A stretch of 64,000 bases of DNA from Streptomyces rhizoryzae (GCF_023155275.1 NZ_JALMUV010000003.1:62001-126000); one strand, 5' to 3'; positions 44,019 to 53,129 are shown, counted from the first letter of the stretch. The notes: generated by a model from the letters alone, not told the origin. Numbers and translations are program-made.

Positions 44019-44687
44019 TCAGGGGATCAGGCGCTGTTCCTTGGCGGCGGCCACGGCGCCGGCGCGGGTGTCGACGCCGAGCTTGCCGTAGATCCGGACC
44101 AGGTGCGTCTTGACGGTGGCCTCGCTGATGAAGAGGGCCCGGGCGATCTCGCGGTTGCCCAGGCCGCGGGCGAGCTGGCGGAGGATGTCCAGCTGGCGGT
44201 CGGTGAGCGCGGCGTGCGGGGTGCGGACGCGGGCCATCACCCGGCCGGCCGCGGGGGCGGACAGCACCGCCCGGCCCTCGGCGGCCGCGCGGATCGCGGC
44301 GAACAGTTCCTCGGGCCGTTCGGCCTTGAGCAGATAGCCGGTGGCGCCGACGTGGACGGCGCGGGTGACGTCGGCATCGGTGTCGTAGGTGGTGAGGACG
44401 AGTACGCGGGTGCCCGGGACCTCGGCGACCAGGCGGCGGGTGGCCTCGATACCGTCCATGCCCGGGCCCAGGCTGAGGTCCATCAGCACCACGTCGGGCC
44501 GCTCCTTGGCGGCCACGGCCAGGGCTTCCTCGCCGGTGGCCGCCTCGCCCACGACGTCGATACCGGGTTCGGCGGAGAGCAGGGCCAGCAGGCCGGCCCG
44601 GACCACGGCGTGGTCGTCGCACAGCAGCAGGCGCACCCGGCGGCCGGGTGCCTCGGGGGAGCGCGGGGCGGGGGGCATCGGGCTCAC
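44019..44687 (-). CDS. senR: LuxR-type response regulator (SenR-like)
   Basis: A 222-residue response regulator: receiver domain (LLLCDDHAVVRAG, phospho-acceptor Asp in VVLMDLSLG, Lys in YLLKAERPE) and C-terminal LuxR HTH (LTDRQLDILRQLARGLGNREIA). GTG 44687 is preferred over ATG 44678 because it forms a GTGA overlap with the kinase stop. The gene order regulator, kinase, divergent HbpS-like gene matches senR-senS-hbpS of Streptomyces reticuli; the symbol is by that context. Confidence 0.85.
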   Translation of the reverse strand: MSPMPPAPRSPEAPGRRVRLLLCDDHAVVRAGLLALLSAEPGIDVVGEAATGEEALAVAAKERPDVVLMDLSLGPGMDGIEATRRLVAEVPGTRVLVLTTYDTDADVTRAVHVGATGYLLKAERPEELFAAIRAAAEGRAVLSAPAAGRVMARVRTPHAALTDRQLDILRQLARGLGNREIARALFISEATVKTHLVRIYGKLGVDTRAGAVAAAKEQRLIP

Positions 44688-46108
44688 TCCTCGTCCCGGC
44701 CGGCGGCCGGGGCGTTCGGGCGGAGCGGCACCGCCGCCGAGACGACCGTGCCCTCCCCGGGGTGGGATTCGACGGTCAGGGTGCCGTCCAGCTGCCGCAT
44801 CCGGGCCTCCATGGCGCGCAGGCCGTGGCCGCGGCGGGGGAGGGCCGCGGACGCGGTGCCGTGCGGCGGGGTGAAGCCGCGGCCGTTGTCGGCGATGTCG
44901 AGGACCACGTCCTCGTCGAGATAGCTGAGGGTGAGGACGGCGTCGGTGGCGCGGGCGTGTTCGCGGACGTTGGCGACGGCGCCCTGGGCCACCCGCAGCA
45001 GGGCCGCCGCGACGGCCGGCGGCAGCGGGACGGGTTCGCCGTCGGTCCGGAAGGTCACGGCCGGGCCGGTGGCCGGCGAGCCGCCGGTGGTCCCACCGGT
45101 GGTTTCGCCGGCGGCCGCCCCGGCAGCGGTCTCGCGGCGGGCGAGGGCCCGCAGCGCGTCGGGCAGCCCACCGCCGGCGGCCAGGTCGGCGGGCGCCAGG
45201 TCGTGGACGAACCGCCGCGCCTCGACGAGGTTGCGCTCGGCGATGTCCGACGCGGTGGCCATGTGCCCGCGGGCCGCCGCCGGATCCTCGTCCCAGAGCC
45301 GTTCGGCGGCCTGGAGCAGCATCCGCTGGCTGGACAGGGCCTGGGCGAGGGTGTCGTGGATCTCCCGCGACAGCCGTTCGCGCTCGGCCAGCACCCCGGC
45401 CCGCCGCTCGCTGGACGCCAGGCCCCGCCGGGTCCGGACCAGGTCCTCGATGAGCGTGCGCTGCCGCACGGACTGCCGCCGCATGTGCACGAAGACCGTC
45501 GCGGCGAGACCGGCGACCACCGGCGGCACCACGATCAGCAGCGGGTCGGGGCCGTCGATGCGCACCTGGGCGACCACGACCAGGACGGCCAGCACCGCGC
45601 TCAGCGCCAGCGCCGCCCGCTCCGGCAGCAGTTGCAGCGCGGTGTAGAGGAGGGCGACCGCGCTCCAGGCGAAGCTCGGTGCCTGGAGCACCAGCGCCAC
45701 CCAGCCGGCGATGAACGCCCCGAACCAGACCCGCTGCCAGCGCACCGGCACGTTCCCGCCGGCCGCGGGCCGCGCCGCGTACGCCACGGCCAGGGCGGTG
45801 GTCAGCGCGATCACCCACCAGGTGGTGGGGGCGCCGGGGTGGCGGGTGAGGAAACGAGCCATGGCGGCGATCAGCAGCAGCACGAAGGAGGCCGAGATGA
45901 CCACCTCCAGGCGGCGGCCGGACGCGGCCGTGTCGGCGGTCCCCGGCCCCGGCCCGGCGGTCCGCGGCCCGGGCACGCCGGACGCCCCGGGGGCCGGCCC
46001 GCACCCGCCGGGTGGGGTCTTCGCGGAGCCGCGGCTCAGGTGGTGCACGTCCATCCTTGATTCGTAACCCGGTTTCCGGACCGCGTCCGTCATCCGATCG
46101 GTCGACAT
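44684..46108 (-). CDS. senS: Two-component sensor histidine kinase (SenS-like, NarL-type)
   Basis: A 474-residue membrane kinase. A Pro/Gly-rich N-terminus is followed by about five hydrophobic segments (residues ~70-215), then HisKA_3 with SREIHDTLAQALSSQRM (phospho-His) and HATPase (VANVREHA N-box; DNGRGF). ATG 46108 has GGAGGA upstream. In S. reticuli SenS interacts with the secreted HbpS under haem/redox stress; the divergent GlcG/HbpS gene makes the same role likely here. Confidence 0.85.
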   Translation of the reverse strand: MSTDRMTDAVRKPGYESRMDVHHLSRGSAKTPPGGCGPAPGASGVPGPRTAGPGPGTADTAASGRRLEVVISASFVLLLIAAMARFLTRHPGAPTTWWVIALTTALAVAYAARPAAGGNVPVRWQRVWFGAFIAGWVALVLQAPSFAWSAVALLYTALQLLPERAALALSAVLAVLVVVAQVRIDGPDPLLIVVPPVVAGLAATVFVHMRRQSVRQRTLIEDLVRTRRGLASSERRAGVLAERERLSREIHDTLAQALSSQRMLLQAAERLWDEDPAAARGHMATASDIAERNLVEARRFVHDLAPADLAAGGGLPDALRALARRETAAGAAAGETTGGTTGGSPATGPAVTFRTDGEPVPLPPAVAAALLRVAQGAVANVREHARATDAVLTLSYLDEDVVLDIADNGRGFTPPHGTASAALPRRGHGLRAMEARMRQLDGTLTVESHPGEGTVVSAAVPLRPNAPAAGRDEE

Positions 46109-46250
46109 CGACGTCCTCCATCATGCTCCGCGACGGCATCCGCTCCGACGACCGGCGGCCTCCCGGCCGCCGCCGACGATGAAGGGGCCGCGGCCGGCCG
46201 CCGCGGCGCCGGGGCCCGCCGGCCCCGGCCCGACGAACAGGAGCAGACCC

Positions 46251-46808
46251 ATGCAGATGCCGTCCAGGCGTACCCGGATCCTCACCGGCGCGGCCGTGCT
46301 GGCCGCCGTCGGGGTGAGCGCCGCCGGCGCCATCGCGGTGGCCGCCCCCGACACCGGCGTCCGGGCCGCCGGCGCCCCGGCGAGCCGCACCGCGGCCACC
46401 GGCACCGTCGCCACCGACCACCTCTCGATCGCCGCGGCGGCCAAGGCGGCGCAGGCCGCGCTCGCCGCCGCGCAGAAGGCCGACCAGCACGTGTCGGTGG
46501 CCGTGGTCGACCGCAACGGCAACACCGTCGTCACCCTGCGCGGCGACGGCGCCGGCCCGCAGTCGTACCGGGCGGCCGAGGCCAAGGCGTTCACCGCGGT
46601 GTCCTGGAACGCGCCGACCTCCGCACTGACCAAGCGCCTGGAGCAGGCGCCCACCCTGAAGGACATCCCGGGCACGCTGTTCCTCGCGGGCGGCGCCCCC
46701 GTCCAGGCCGAGGGCGCCCCGATCGCGGGCATCGGCGTCGCGGGTGCGCCCAGCGGCGACCTGGACGAGCAGTTCGCCCAGGCCGGTGTCGCGGCCCTCA
46801 ACGGCTGA
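46251..46808 (+). CDS. hbpS: Secreted GlcG/HbpS-family haem-binding-like protein
   Basis: A 185-residue protein with a signal peptide (basic ARRTRILTG-like start, hydrophobic stretch to about residue 30) and a GlcG/HbpS domain: VSVAVVDRNGNTVVTLRGDGA, TALTKRLEQA, PGTLFLAGGAPVQ, IAGIGVAGA. HbpS of S. reticuli is an extracytoplasmic octamer that binds haem and modulates SenS. ATG 46251 follows AACAGGAG. It is divergent from the kinase operon with 142 bp between. Confidence 0.85.
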   Translation: MQMPSRRTRILTGAAVLAAVGVSAAGAIAVAAPDTGVRAAGAPASRTAATGTVATDHLSIAAAAKAAQAALAAAQKADQHVSVAVVDRNGNTVVTLRGDGAGPQSYRAAEAKAFTAVSWNAPTSALTKRLEQAPTLKDIPGTLFLAGGAPVQAEGAPIAGIGVAGAPSGDLDEQFAQAGVAALNG

Positions 46809-47020
46809 CCGTCCGGCCCACCGGGCGGCCTTCCTGCCGGGACAGGGGGGCCGCCCGTCGCGGCTTCCGGCCGCCTGCCACGGGCCGCCGGCCCCGCCCG
46901 CACCAGGCCGTCCGCCGCCCGCACCCCGGCCGTCGGCGCCGCCGCCCGGCGTGCGAGGCTGGGCCGGCACGATCGTCACGGCCCCGCGGCCGCCGGGCCG
47001 CCGACTGCTGGAGGTTGCCC

Positions 47021-47764
47021 ATGAAGCGGAACCGCGCCGTCCTGGTGACCGGCGCCGCGCGCGGCATCGGCCGCGCCGTCGCCACCGCCTTCGCCGCCGC
47101 CGGCGACCGCGTCGCCCTGCACTGCGGGACCCGCCGTGAGGCCGCCGAGGAGGCCCTCAACTCCCTTCCGGGCAGCGGCCATTGCGTGATCCAGGGCGAC
47201 CTGGGCACCCCGGAGGGCGCGGCCGCGGTGGTCGCGTCGGCCGTCGAGGCGTTCGGCCCGCTCGACGTCCTGGTCAACAACGCGGGGACCAACACCGCGC
47301 ACCCCCCGGCCACCACCTCGTTCGAGGACTGGCAGGACGCCTGGCGGCGCATCGTGGACGTGAATCTGCTGGGCACCGCCCACGTCAGCTACTGCGCGGC
47401 CCGCAACATGATCGACAACGGGATCGCGGGGCGGATCGTCAACGTCGGTTCCCGCGGCGCCTACAAGGGCGAGCCGGACCACCCCGCCTACGGGGCGACG
47501 AAGGCCGCGGTGCACGCCCTGGGCCAGTCGCTCGCGGTGGCGCTCGCGCCCTACGGGATCGCCGTCGCCTCGGTCGCCCCCGGCTTCGTGGACACCGAAC
47601 GGGTCGCCGACCGGATCGGGGACGAGGTCCGGCGGCAGAGCCCGTTCGGCCGGGTCGCCGCCCCCGAGGAGATCGCCGCCGCGGTGGCGTACCTGGCCTC
47701 CCCGGAGGCGGTGTGGTCCTCGGGCGCCGTCCTGGACGTCAACGGCGCGTCGTACCTGCGCTGA
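47021..47764 (+). CDS. Short-chain dehydrogenase/reductase
   Basis: A 247-residue classical SDR: VTGAARGIGRAV (cofactor), NNAGTN, Ser in NVGSRGAY, catalytic YGATK and C-terminal SSGAVLDVNGASYLR typical of FabG-like oxidoreductases. ATG 47021 follows GGAGG. Substrate unknown. The 212-bp gap before it shows no ORF. Confidence 0.9.
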   Translation: MKRNRAVLVTGAARGIGRAVATAFAAAGDRVALHCGTRREAAEEALNSLPGSGHCVIQGDLGTPEGAAAVVASAVEAFGPLDVLVNNAGTNTAHPPATTSFEDWQDAWRRIVDVNLLGTAHVSYCAARNMIDNGIAGRIVNVGSRGAYKGEPDHPAYGATKAAVHALGQSLAVALAPYGIAVASVAPGFVDTERVADRIGDEVRRQSPFGRVAAPEEIAAAVAYLASPEAVWSSGAVLDVNGASYLR

Positions 47765-47798
47765 GCCGGGCGCCCCGCAGCGGGCGCGGCGGGTTGCC

Positions 47799-48383
47799 TC
47801 AGGCCGGGCCCGCGCCGCCGGGCGGGAGGTGGACGGTCATGATCAGGTGGCAGGTCCCGGTGCCCGAGCCGCGGTACGTGTGCGCGGCGTCGCCGTCGAA
47901 GACCGCGGTCTGCCCGGCCTCGACGCCGTGCTCGGTGCCGTCGACGACCAGCGTCATCCGGCCGGACGTGACGCTGACGGTCTCCACCACCCCGGTCCGG
48001 TGGGGGTGGCTGGGGTACTCCTCGTCCGGTTCCAGCTCCCAGCGCCAGACCTCGACCGGGGCCGGCCCGGGGGTCGTCAGCATCAACCGGGCCGCACCGC
48101 CCCGCGGGCCGGTCCACAGCGGCGGCAGCGCGTCGGCGGACACCACCCGGACGCGCGCTTCGGCCTTGCCCTCGGTGAGGGCGGACACCGAGACGCCGAG
48201 GGTGTCGGCCAGCCGGACCAGAGTGGCGAAGTTCGGATTGCCCTGGGCCTTCTCCAGTGCCACCAGGGCGCCCTTGCTGATCTGGGCGCGCCGGCCGAGC
48301 TCGTCGAGCGACAGGCCCGCGCGGGTGCGGGCCGCCCGGACGTTGTGGGCGAGCGTCCGCAGGGCGGCCTCGGTCTCGGTCAT
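47799..48383 (-). CDS. XRE-family regulator with C-terminal cupin domain
   Basis: A 194-residue protein: HTH_3 domain (LDELGRRAQISKGALVALEKAQGN region, residues ~10-70) and a cupin sensor (VWRWELEPDEEYPSHPHRTG; VVDGTEHGVEAGQTAVFDG). ATG 48383 follows GAGGAGGGG. Divergent from the EamA transporter. This regulator-exporter-B3/4 protein set recurs in Streptomyces and suggests ligand-controlled amino-acid or metabolite export. Confidence 0.88.
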   Translation of the reverse strand: MTETEAALRTLAHNVRAARTRAGLSLDELGRRAQISKGALVALEKAQGNPNFATLVRLADTLGVSVSALTEGKAEARVRVVSADALPPLWTGPRGGAARLMLTTPGPAPVEVWRWELEPDEEYPSHPHRTGVVETVSVTSGRMTLVVDGTEHGVEAGQTAVFDGDAAHTYRGSGTGTCHLIMTVHLPPGGAGPA

Positions 48384-48434
48384 CCGATCCCCTCCTCGTG
48401 CCGGGCTCCTGCCGGGCACCGCGCGGTCGTTTGG

Positions 48435-48463
48435 TTGACACGGCCCGGTCGGTCCGCTGTACC
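48435..48463 (+). promoter_or_regulatory. Candidate promoter of the EamA-B3/4 operon
   Basis: TTGACA, 17-bp spacer, TGTACC, 35 bp before the GTG at 48498. CGGTCG is repeated three times around it (possible XRE half-sites). Confidence 0.45.
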
Positions 48464-48497
48464 GTTCGGTCGTTCCATCGATGTTAAGGGATGTACC

Positions 48498-49334
48498 GTG
48501 ATCGCTCTGCTGCTGGCCCTGGGCAGCTCCCTCGCCTACGGGTGCGCCGACTTCTTCGGCGGCCTCGGCGCCCGCAAGGCCCATGTCCTGCGCACCGTGC
48601 TGATCGCCGCTCCGGCCTCGCTCGCGGTCGAACTCCTGCTGTGGCCCTTCCTCGGGGCGTCGTTCAGCCAGGGCGCCGTGGTGTGGGGCGCCGCTTCCGG
48701 CGTCGCCTCGGCCGCCGCGTTCGCCCTGCTCTACCGCACCCTGGCGATCGGCCCGATGAACGTGCTCTCGCCGGTCACCGCGCTGGTGTCCGCCATGCTG
48801 CCGGTCGGCGTGGGGCTGGCCCAGGGCGAGCACCTGAGCACGGCCGGGCTGGTGGGACTGCCGCTGGCGCTGGTCGCGGTGGTGCTCATCAGCGCCGGAC
48901 ACGGCGCCGGGGCGGCGCGCCCGTCGCGGACCGCGCTGCTGCTGGCGCTGGGCGCCGGTGCGGCCATCGCGCTCCAGCTGATCTTCCTGCACCAGGCGCC
49001 CGCCGACAGCGGAGTGGCGCCGCTGATCACCGGCCGGGCGGTCTCCTCGGCCGTCACCCTGGCCGCGGCCGGGCTGCTGTACCGCAGGCTCGGCAGCGAG
49101 AAGCCCGCCTACGCGATGTCGGCCGCCGCCGGGGTGCTGGACTCGGTGGCGAACCTGCTGTTCCTGCTGGCCGCCCGCGGCGGCGACCTCGCCGTGGTCG
49201 CCGTGATCACCGCCCTCTACCCGGCCGGGACCGTACTGCTCGCCCGCTGTGTGCTCGCCGAGCGCGTCCACCGCGGCCAGCTCCTCGGCCTGGGCAGCGC
49301 CGCCGTCGCGGTCGGCCTCCTCGCCCTCGGCTGA
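48498..49334 (+). CDS. EamA/DMT-family transporter
   Basis: A 278-residue membrane protein of ten predicted helices in two EamA repeats (LLLALGSSLAYGCADFFGGL and LALGAGAAIALQLIFL). Drug/metabolite-type exporters of this family move amino acids or small metabolites. GTG 48498. Followed by the B3/4 gene after 62 bp. Confidence 0.88.
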   Translation: MIALLLALGSSLAYGCADFFGGLGARKAHVLRTVLIAAPASLAVELLLWPFLGASFSQGAVVWGAASGVASAAAFALLYRTLAIGPMNVLSPVTALVSAMLPVGVGLAQGEHLSTAGLVGLPLALVAVVLISAGHGAGAARPSRTALLLALGAGAAIALQLIFLHQAPADSGVAPLITGRAVSSAVTLAAAGLLYRRLGSEKPAYAMSAAAGVLDSVANLLFLLAARGGDLAVVAVITALYPAGTVLLARCVLAERVHRGQLLGLGSAAVAVGLLALG

Positions 49335-49396
49335 GCCCCCGCCGCGGGCTCCCCGCCTTTCACCCCCGCCCCGACGCAGAAAGCGGAGTACCGTCC

Positions 49397-50104
49397 ATGA
49401 CCACCTTCCGTCTCGCCCCCGCTGTCGCTGACGCCTTCCCCGACGCCCTCATCGCCCTGGTCACCGCCACCGGCCTGCGCGGCCGCGAAGCCTGGCCCGA
49501 CACCGCCGACGCCCTGGCGGACCTGGAGCGGCGGCTCGCCGAGGGCAGCTGGCAGCCCGCCGACGAGAACGACCCGCGCATCGCGGCGTGGCACACCGCC
49601 TACCGCGCCTTCGGCACCAACCCGCGCCGCATCCGCCCCAGCGTCGACGCCCTCGGCCGCCGGATGGCCAAGAAGGGCACGCTGCCGCGCATCAACCCGG
49701 CCGTCGACTCCTACAACGCCGTCTCCGTCCGCCACGGCCTGCCGGCCGGCGCCTTCGACCTCGACCGGGTCACCGGCGACGTGGAGATCCGCCACGCCGG
49801 GGACGGCGAGGAGTTCACCCCGCTCGGTGAGCCCGGCACCGTCGAGCAGCCCAAGGCCGGCGAGGTCGTCTACGCCGACTCCAGCGGTGTGCTGACCCGC
49901 CACTGGAACCACCGCGACGCCCACCGCACCCGCGTCACCGAGGACTCCACCCGGGTGGCGTTCCTCCTGGAGACCGTCGACGCCCCCCGCGACGCCGACC
50001 TCCTCAAGGCCGCCGCCGATGAACTGGAGGGCCTGCTCGTGCCGCACGCCGAACGGACCGCGGTGCACTACCTCAGCCCCGCCCAGCCGCACGCCGGTGC
50101 CTGA
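49397..50104 (+). CDS. B3/4 (phenylalanyl-tRNA synthetase beta-like) domain protein
   Basis: A 235-residue B3/4 domain protein: YRAFGTNPRRIRPSVDALGR, INPAVDSYNAVSVRHGLPAG and VYADSSGVLTRHWNHRDAHR are the signature blocks. The domain edits mischarged tRNA in PheRS; free-standing copies may deacylate tRNA or bind amino acids. Linkage to an exporter and a cupin regulator hints at handling an unusual amino acid. RBS AAGCGGAG before ATG 49397. Confidence 0.85.
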   Translation: MTTFRLAPAVADAFPDALIALVTATGLRGREAWPDTADALADLERRLAEGSWQPADENDPRIAAWHTAYRAFGTNPRRIRPSVDALGRRMAKKGTLPRINPAVDSYNAVSVRHGLPAGAFDLDRVTGDVEIRHAGDGEEFTPLGEPGTVEQPKAGEVVYADSSGVLTRHWNHRDAHRTRVTEDSTRVAFLLETVDAPRDADLLKAAADELEGLLVPHAERTAVHYLSPAQPHAGA

Positions 50105-50136
50105 CGCCCCGCACGCCCGCCGCTGACCGGGGAGGC

Positions 50137-50190
50137 GCGGAACCCGTACGCGCGGCCGGCCGCCCCCCGGCCCCGGCATACGGGTTCCGC
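50137..50190. terminator. Bidirectional hairpin
   Basis: GCGGAACCCGTA / TACGGGTTCCGC, 12-bp perfect arms around a GC-rich 30-nt loop, between the convergent B3/4 and ketosynthase genes. Confidence 0.65.
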
Positions 50191-50194
50191 CGGC

Positions 50195-51409
50195 TCACCC
50201 GGTGAACACCAGGCTGACGTTGTGGCCGCCGAAACCGAACGAGTTGGCCAGGGCGGCCCGCCACCGGCCGGTGCGGTTCGCGCCTTGTACGACGTCCAGG
50301 TCGATCCCGGGGTCCAGCTTCTCCAGGTTGCGCACGGCCGGCACCACGCCGTCCCGGAGGGCCAGCAGCGCGGCCAGCGCACCGACCGCCCCCGAGGCGC
50401 CGAGCATGTGGCCGGTCATGGACTTGGTCGCGGTGACCGGGGCGTGGTCGCCGACCGCCCGCGCGATGGCCTGCGCCTCGGCCAGGTCTCCCGATGCGGT
50501 GGACGTGGCGTGGGCGTGGACGTGGCCGATGTCGCGCGGGCCCAGCCCGGCGTCCCGCAGCGCGGCGCCGATCGCGCGGACCTGGCCGTCGACGTCGGAG
50601 GCGGTGATGTGGTCGGCGCTGGAGCTGATCCCGGCCCCGGCCAGGGCACCGTACGTCCGGGCGCCGCGGGCCCGGGCGAACTCGGCGCGCTCCAGCACCA
50701 GTACGCAGCCGCCCTCGCCCATCACGAAGCCGCTGCGGTCCACATCGAAGGGCCGGGACACCGCCCCGGGATCCGCCGACCGCGGCGAGAGGGCCTTCAT
50801 CTGGGCGAACGCGGCCAGGGTGAAGGGGTGCAGGCTCGCCTCGACCCCGCCGGCCACCACCACGTCCACGCGTCCGGCGCGGAGCAGGTCCAGGCCCATC
50901 GCCAGCGCCTCGGCGCCCGAGGCGCACGCGCTCACCGGGGTGCGGGCGCCGCCCTTGGCCCCCAGGTCCATGCTCACCCAGGCGGCCGGCCCGTTGGCCA
51001 TCAGCATGGGGACCGCGAACGGCGAGAGCCGCCGGGGCCCGGACGCCTCGAATATGTCGTCCTGCCCGAGCGTGGTGAGGATCCCGCCCGTTCCGGTCCC
51101 GATGACGACGGCGAACCGCACGGGGTCCACCTCCGGGGCCCCGGCGTCCCGCCACGCCTCGCGGGAGGCGGTCAGTGCGATCTGCTCGACCCGGTCCAGT
51201 TTGCGCGCCTCGGTCCGGGGCAGGCCGGCGGCCGGATCCCCGGCCAGCGCGGCCGCGACGTGCACCGGCAGCCCGTCGGCCCACTCCGCGTCCAGGGCGC
51301 GCACCCCGGAGTCGCCCGCCAGCAGGCCCGCCCACGTTGACGCCGCGTCAGCGCCGAGCGGGGTCATCGCCCCGGCGCCGGTCACCAGCACCGCACCGTT
51401 CTGTGCCAT
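50195..51409 (-). CDS. FabF-like beta-ketoacyl-ACP synthase, orphan
   Basis: A 404-residue KAS II-type enzyme: active-site Cys in SACASGAEAL, His in HAHATSTASGD and KSMTGHMLGASG, and C-terminal NSFGFGGHN. ATG 51409 follows GGAGGAG. It condenses acyl-ACP with malonyl-ACP; no ACP, ketoreductase or acyltransferase lies nearby, so it is an orphan. It may serve fatty acid synthesis or a distant polyketide pathway. The 293-bp gap to the TetR gene contains AT-richer DNA with GATCATC/CATCTGG repeats and the TetR operator. Confidence 0.9.
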   Translation of the reverse strand: MAQNGAVLVTGAGAMTPLGADAASTWAGLLAGDSGVRALDAEWADGLPVHVAAALAGDPAAGLPRTEARKLDRVEQIALTASREAWRDAGAPEVDPVRFAVVIGTGTGGILTTLGQDDIFEASGPRRLSPFAVPMLMANGPAAWVSMDLGAKGGARTPVSACASGAEALAMGLDLLRAGRVDVVVAGGVEASLHPFTLAAFAQMKALSPRSADPGAVSRPFDVDRSGFVMGEGGCVLVLERAEFARARGARTYGALAGAGISSSADHITASDVDGQVRAIGAALRDAGLGPRDIGHVHAHATSTASGDLAEAQAIARAVGDHAPVTATKSMTGHMLGASGAVGALAALLALRDGVVPAVRNLEKLDPGIDLDVVQGANRTGRWRAALANSFGFGGHNVSLVFTG

Positions 51410-51641
51410 CCCGTCTCCTCCACACACTTGAGGCCCGCATCCCCGTGGGACGCCGTGCTGTGGGGTCCACACAAGGAATTTCTTGATCTTCCTGGATCAT
51501 GCCAGCGATCATCTGGCGTATCAGGGTTGCCGTCCACCGATCCGGCGCCGCCGGATTGTGGGAAGTCCATAACGTGACGGCGGGTCAGGCGCGCTGGAAT
51601 GCGCCTCGGCCCCGGCCTGCTGCGGGATTCCCTGTTGCTTT

Positions 51642-51676
51642 CCTAGGGCCCCTAGGGTGAAACTAGGGGCCCTAGG
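51642..51676. promoter_or_regulatory. TetR operator, perfect 14-bp inverted repeat
   Basis: CCTAGGGCCCCTAG, 7-bp spacer, CTAGGGGCCCTAGG, ending 26 bp before the TetR start. Each arm is itself nearly palindromic, so two dimers could bind. Confidence 0.8.
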
Positions 51677-51702
51677 CAGAGGCCAGGATCCAGGGAGGGC
51701 GC

Positions 51703-52296
51703 ATGGCACGGGCCGGGTTGACGGCGGAGCGGGTGACGGTGGCGGCGGCCGAGCTGGCCGACGAGACCGGGCTCGACCAGGTGACCATGGCGCAGGTCGC
51801 GCGGCGGCTGGGCGTGAAGGACGCCAGCCTCTACACGCACGTCCGCGGACTGGAAGACCTGCGGGGCCGGATCGCGCTGCTGGCGGCGGACGAGAAGACC
51901 CTCCGCATCGCCGAGGCGATGGCCGGGCGGGCGGGCAAGGACGCATTGGTCGCCTACGCGGACGCCTGGCGGGAGTACGCCCACGCACACCCCGGCCGCT
52001 ACGCCGCGACGCAGGTCCGGATCCGGATCGACCCCGAACTGGCCGCCCGGGCCCCCGGGCCGCGGCGCGCGGTGCAGCTGACCTACGGCCTGCTGCGCGG
52101 TTACGGACTGGCCGAGCCCGACCTGACCGACGCGGTCCGGCTGCTGCGCAGCACGTTCCACGGGTTCGTCGCCCTGGAGGCCGCGGGCGGGTTCGCGCAC
52201 GAGCGCGCGCCGCAGCGGTCCTGGCGGCGCGCCCTCGACGCCCTGCACACCCTCCTGGAGCACTGGCCCACCACCCGAGAAGGAGACTCCGCATGA
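51703..52296 (+). CDS. TetR-family regulator (TetR_C-like ligand domain)
   Basis: A 197-residue regulator with HTH VTMAQVARRLGVKDASLYTHV and a TetR-type C-terminal domain. It is first gene of a two-gene operon, overlapping the hydrolase by ATGA. The strong palindrome directly upstream implies autorepression of the operon. Confidence 0.9.
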   Translation: MARAGLTAERVTVAAAELADETGLDQVTMAQVARRLGVKDASLYTHVRGLEDLRGRIALLAADEKTLRIAEAMAGRAGKDALVAYADAWREYAHAHPGRYAATQVRIRIDPELAARAPGPRRAVQLTYGLLRGYGLAEPDLTDAVRLLRSTFHGFVALEAAGGFAHERAPQRSWRRALDALHTLLEHWPTTREGDSA

Positions 52297-53129
52297 CCAC
52301 CCCGACCACCGGCAGCCTGCGGGTACCCGGCGCGACCCTGCACTACGACGTGCGCGGCCGGGGACCGCTGCTCCTGCTGATACCCGGCGGCACGGGCGGC
52401 GCCGCCGCCTTCGACGGCCTGGTCGGCGACCTCGCCGCCGAGTACACCGTGGCGACCTACGACCCGCGCGGCATGGCGCGCAGCACCCTCGACGACCCCG
52501 GGGCCGAGCAGCGCGTGGCCGAGCACGCCGATGACGCGTTCCGGCTGCTGGAGGCGCTGTCGCCGGGCGAGCCCGCCCGGGTGTTCGGCAGCAGCTCGGG
52601 CGCCGTCGCCGCCCTCCACCTGCTCACCGCCCACCCCGAGCGCCTGACCCGGGTCGTGGCCCACGAGCCGCCGGTGGTGGAGGTGCTGCCGGACGCCGAC
52701 CGGCACCGCGCGCTGCTCGCGCGGGTGCGGGAGGTGTTCCGCACCGAGGGGGTGTGGCCGGCGATGGCCGTGTTCGCCGCCGGGCTGCGCGGGGACGGGG
52801 CGGCCGCCGCGCCGGAGCCGGAGCTGAGGCTCCCGCCGCAGGCCGCGGCGCGGGCCGAGCAGACGATGGCCGGCCTGCCGTACTTCGTCGGGCGCATCGT
52901 GCCGGCCTTCATGTCCTACACCCCGGACACGGACCGGCTGGCCGCGCTCGCGGACCGGCTGGTGCTCGCCTGCGGCCAGGACTCGCGGGGTGAACTGCCC
53001 TCCCGCCCGGCCGCGTTCCTGGCCGAGCGCCTCGGTACGGAGCTGGTGCACTTCCCCGGCGGGCACACCGGGACCACCACGCACCCCGCCGCGTTCGCCG
53101 CCCGCCTCGCCGCGGTCCTCCGCGCCTGA
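52293..53129 (+). CDS. Alpha/beta hydrolase
   Basis: A 278-residue hydrolase: LLLIPGGTGGAAAFD (oxyanion), VFGSSSGAVAALHLL (Ser elbow), LACGQDSRGELP and FPGGHTGTTTHP (His). It is similar to small-molecule esterases or peroxidase-like members paired with TetR repressors. Translationally coupled to the regulator. Substrate unknown. Confidence 0.87.
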   Translation: MTTPTTGSLRVPGATLHYDVRGRGPLLLLIPGGTGGAAAFDGLVGDLAAEYTVATYDPRGMARSTLDDPGAEQRVAEHADDAFRLLEALSPGEPARVFGSSSGAVAALHLLTAHPERLTRVVAHEPPVVEVLPDADRHRALLARVREVFRTEGVWPAMAVFAAGLRGDGAAAAPEPELRLPPQAAARAEQTMAGLPYFVGRIVPAFMSYTPDTDRLAALADRLVLACGQDSRGELPSRPAAFLAERLGTELVHFPGGHTGTTTHPAAFAARLAAVLRA

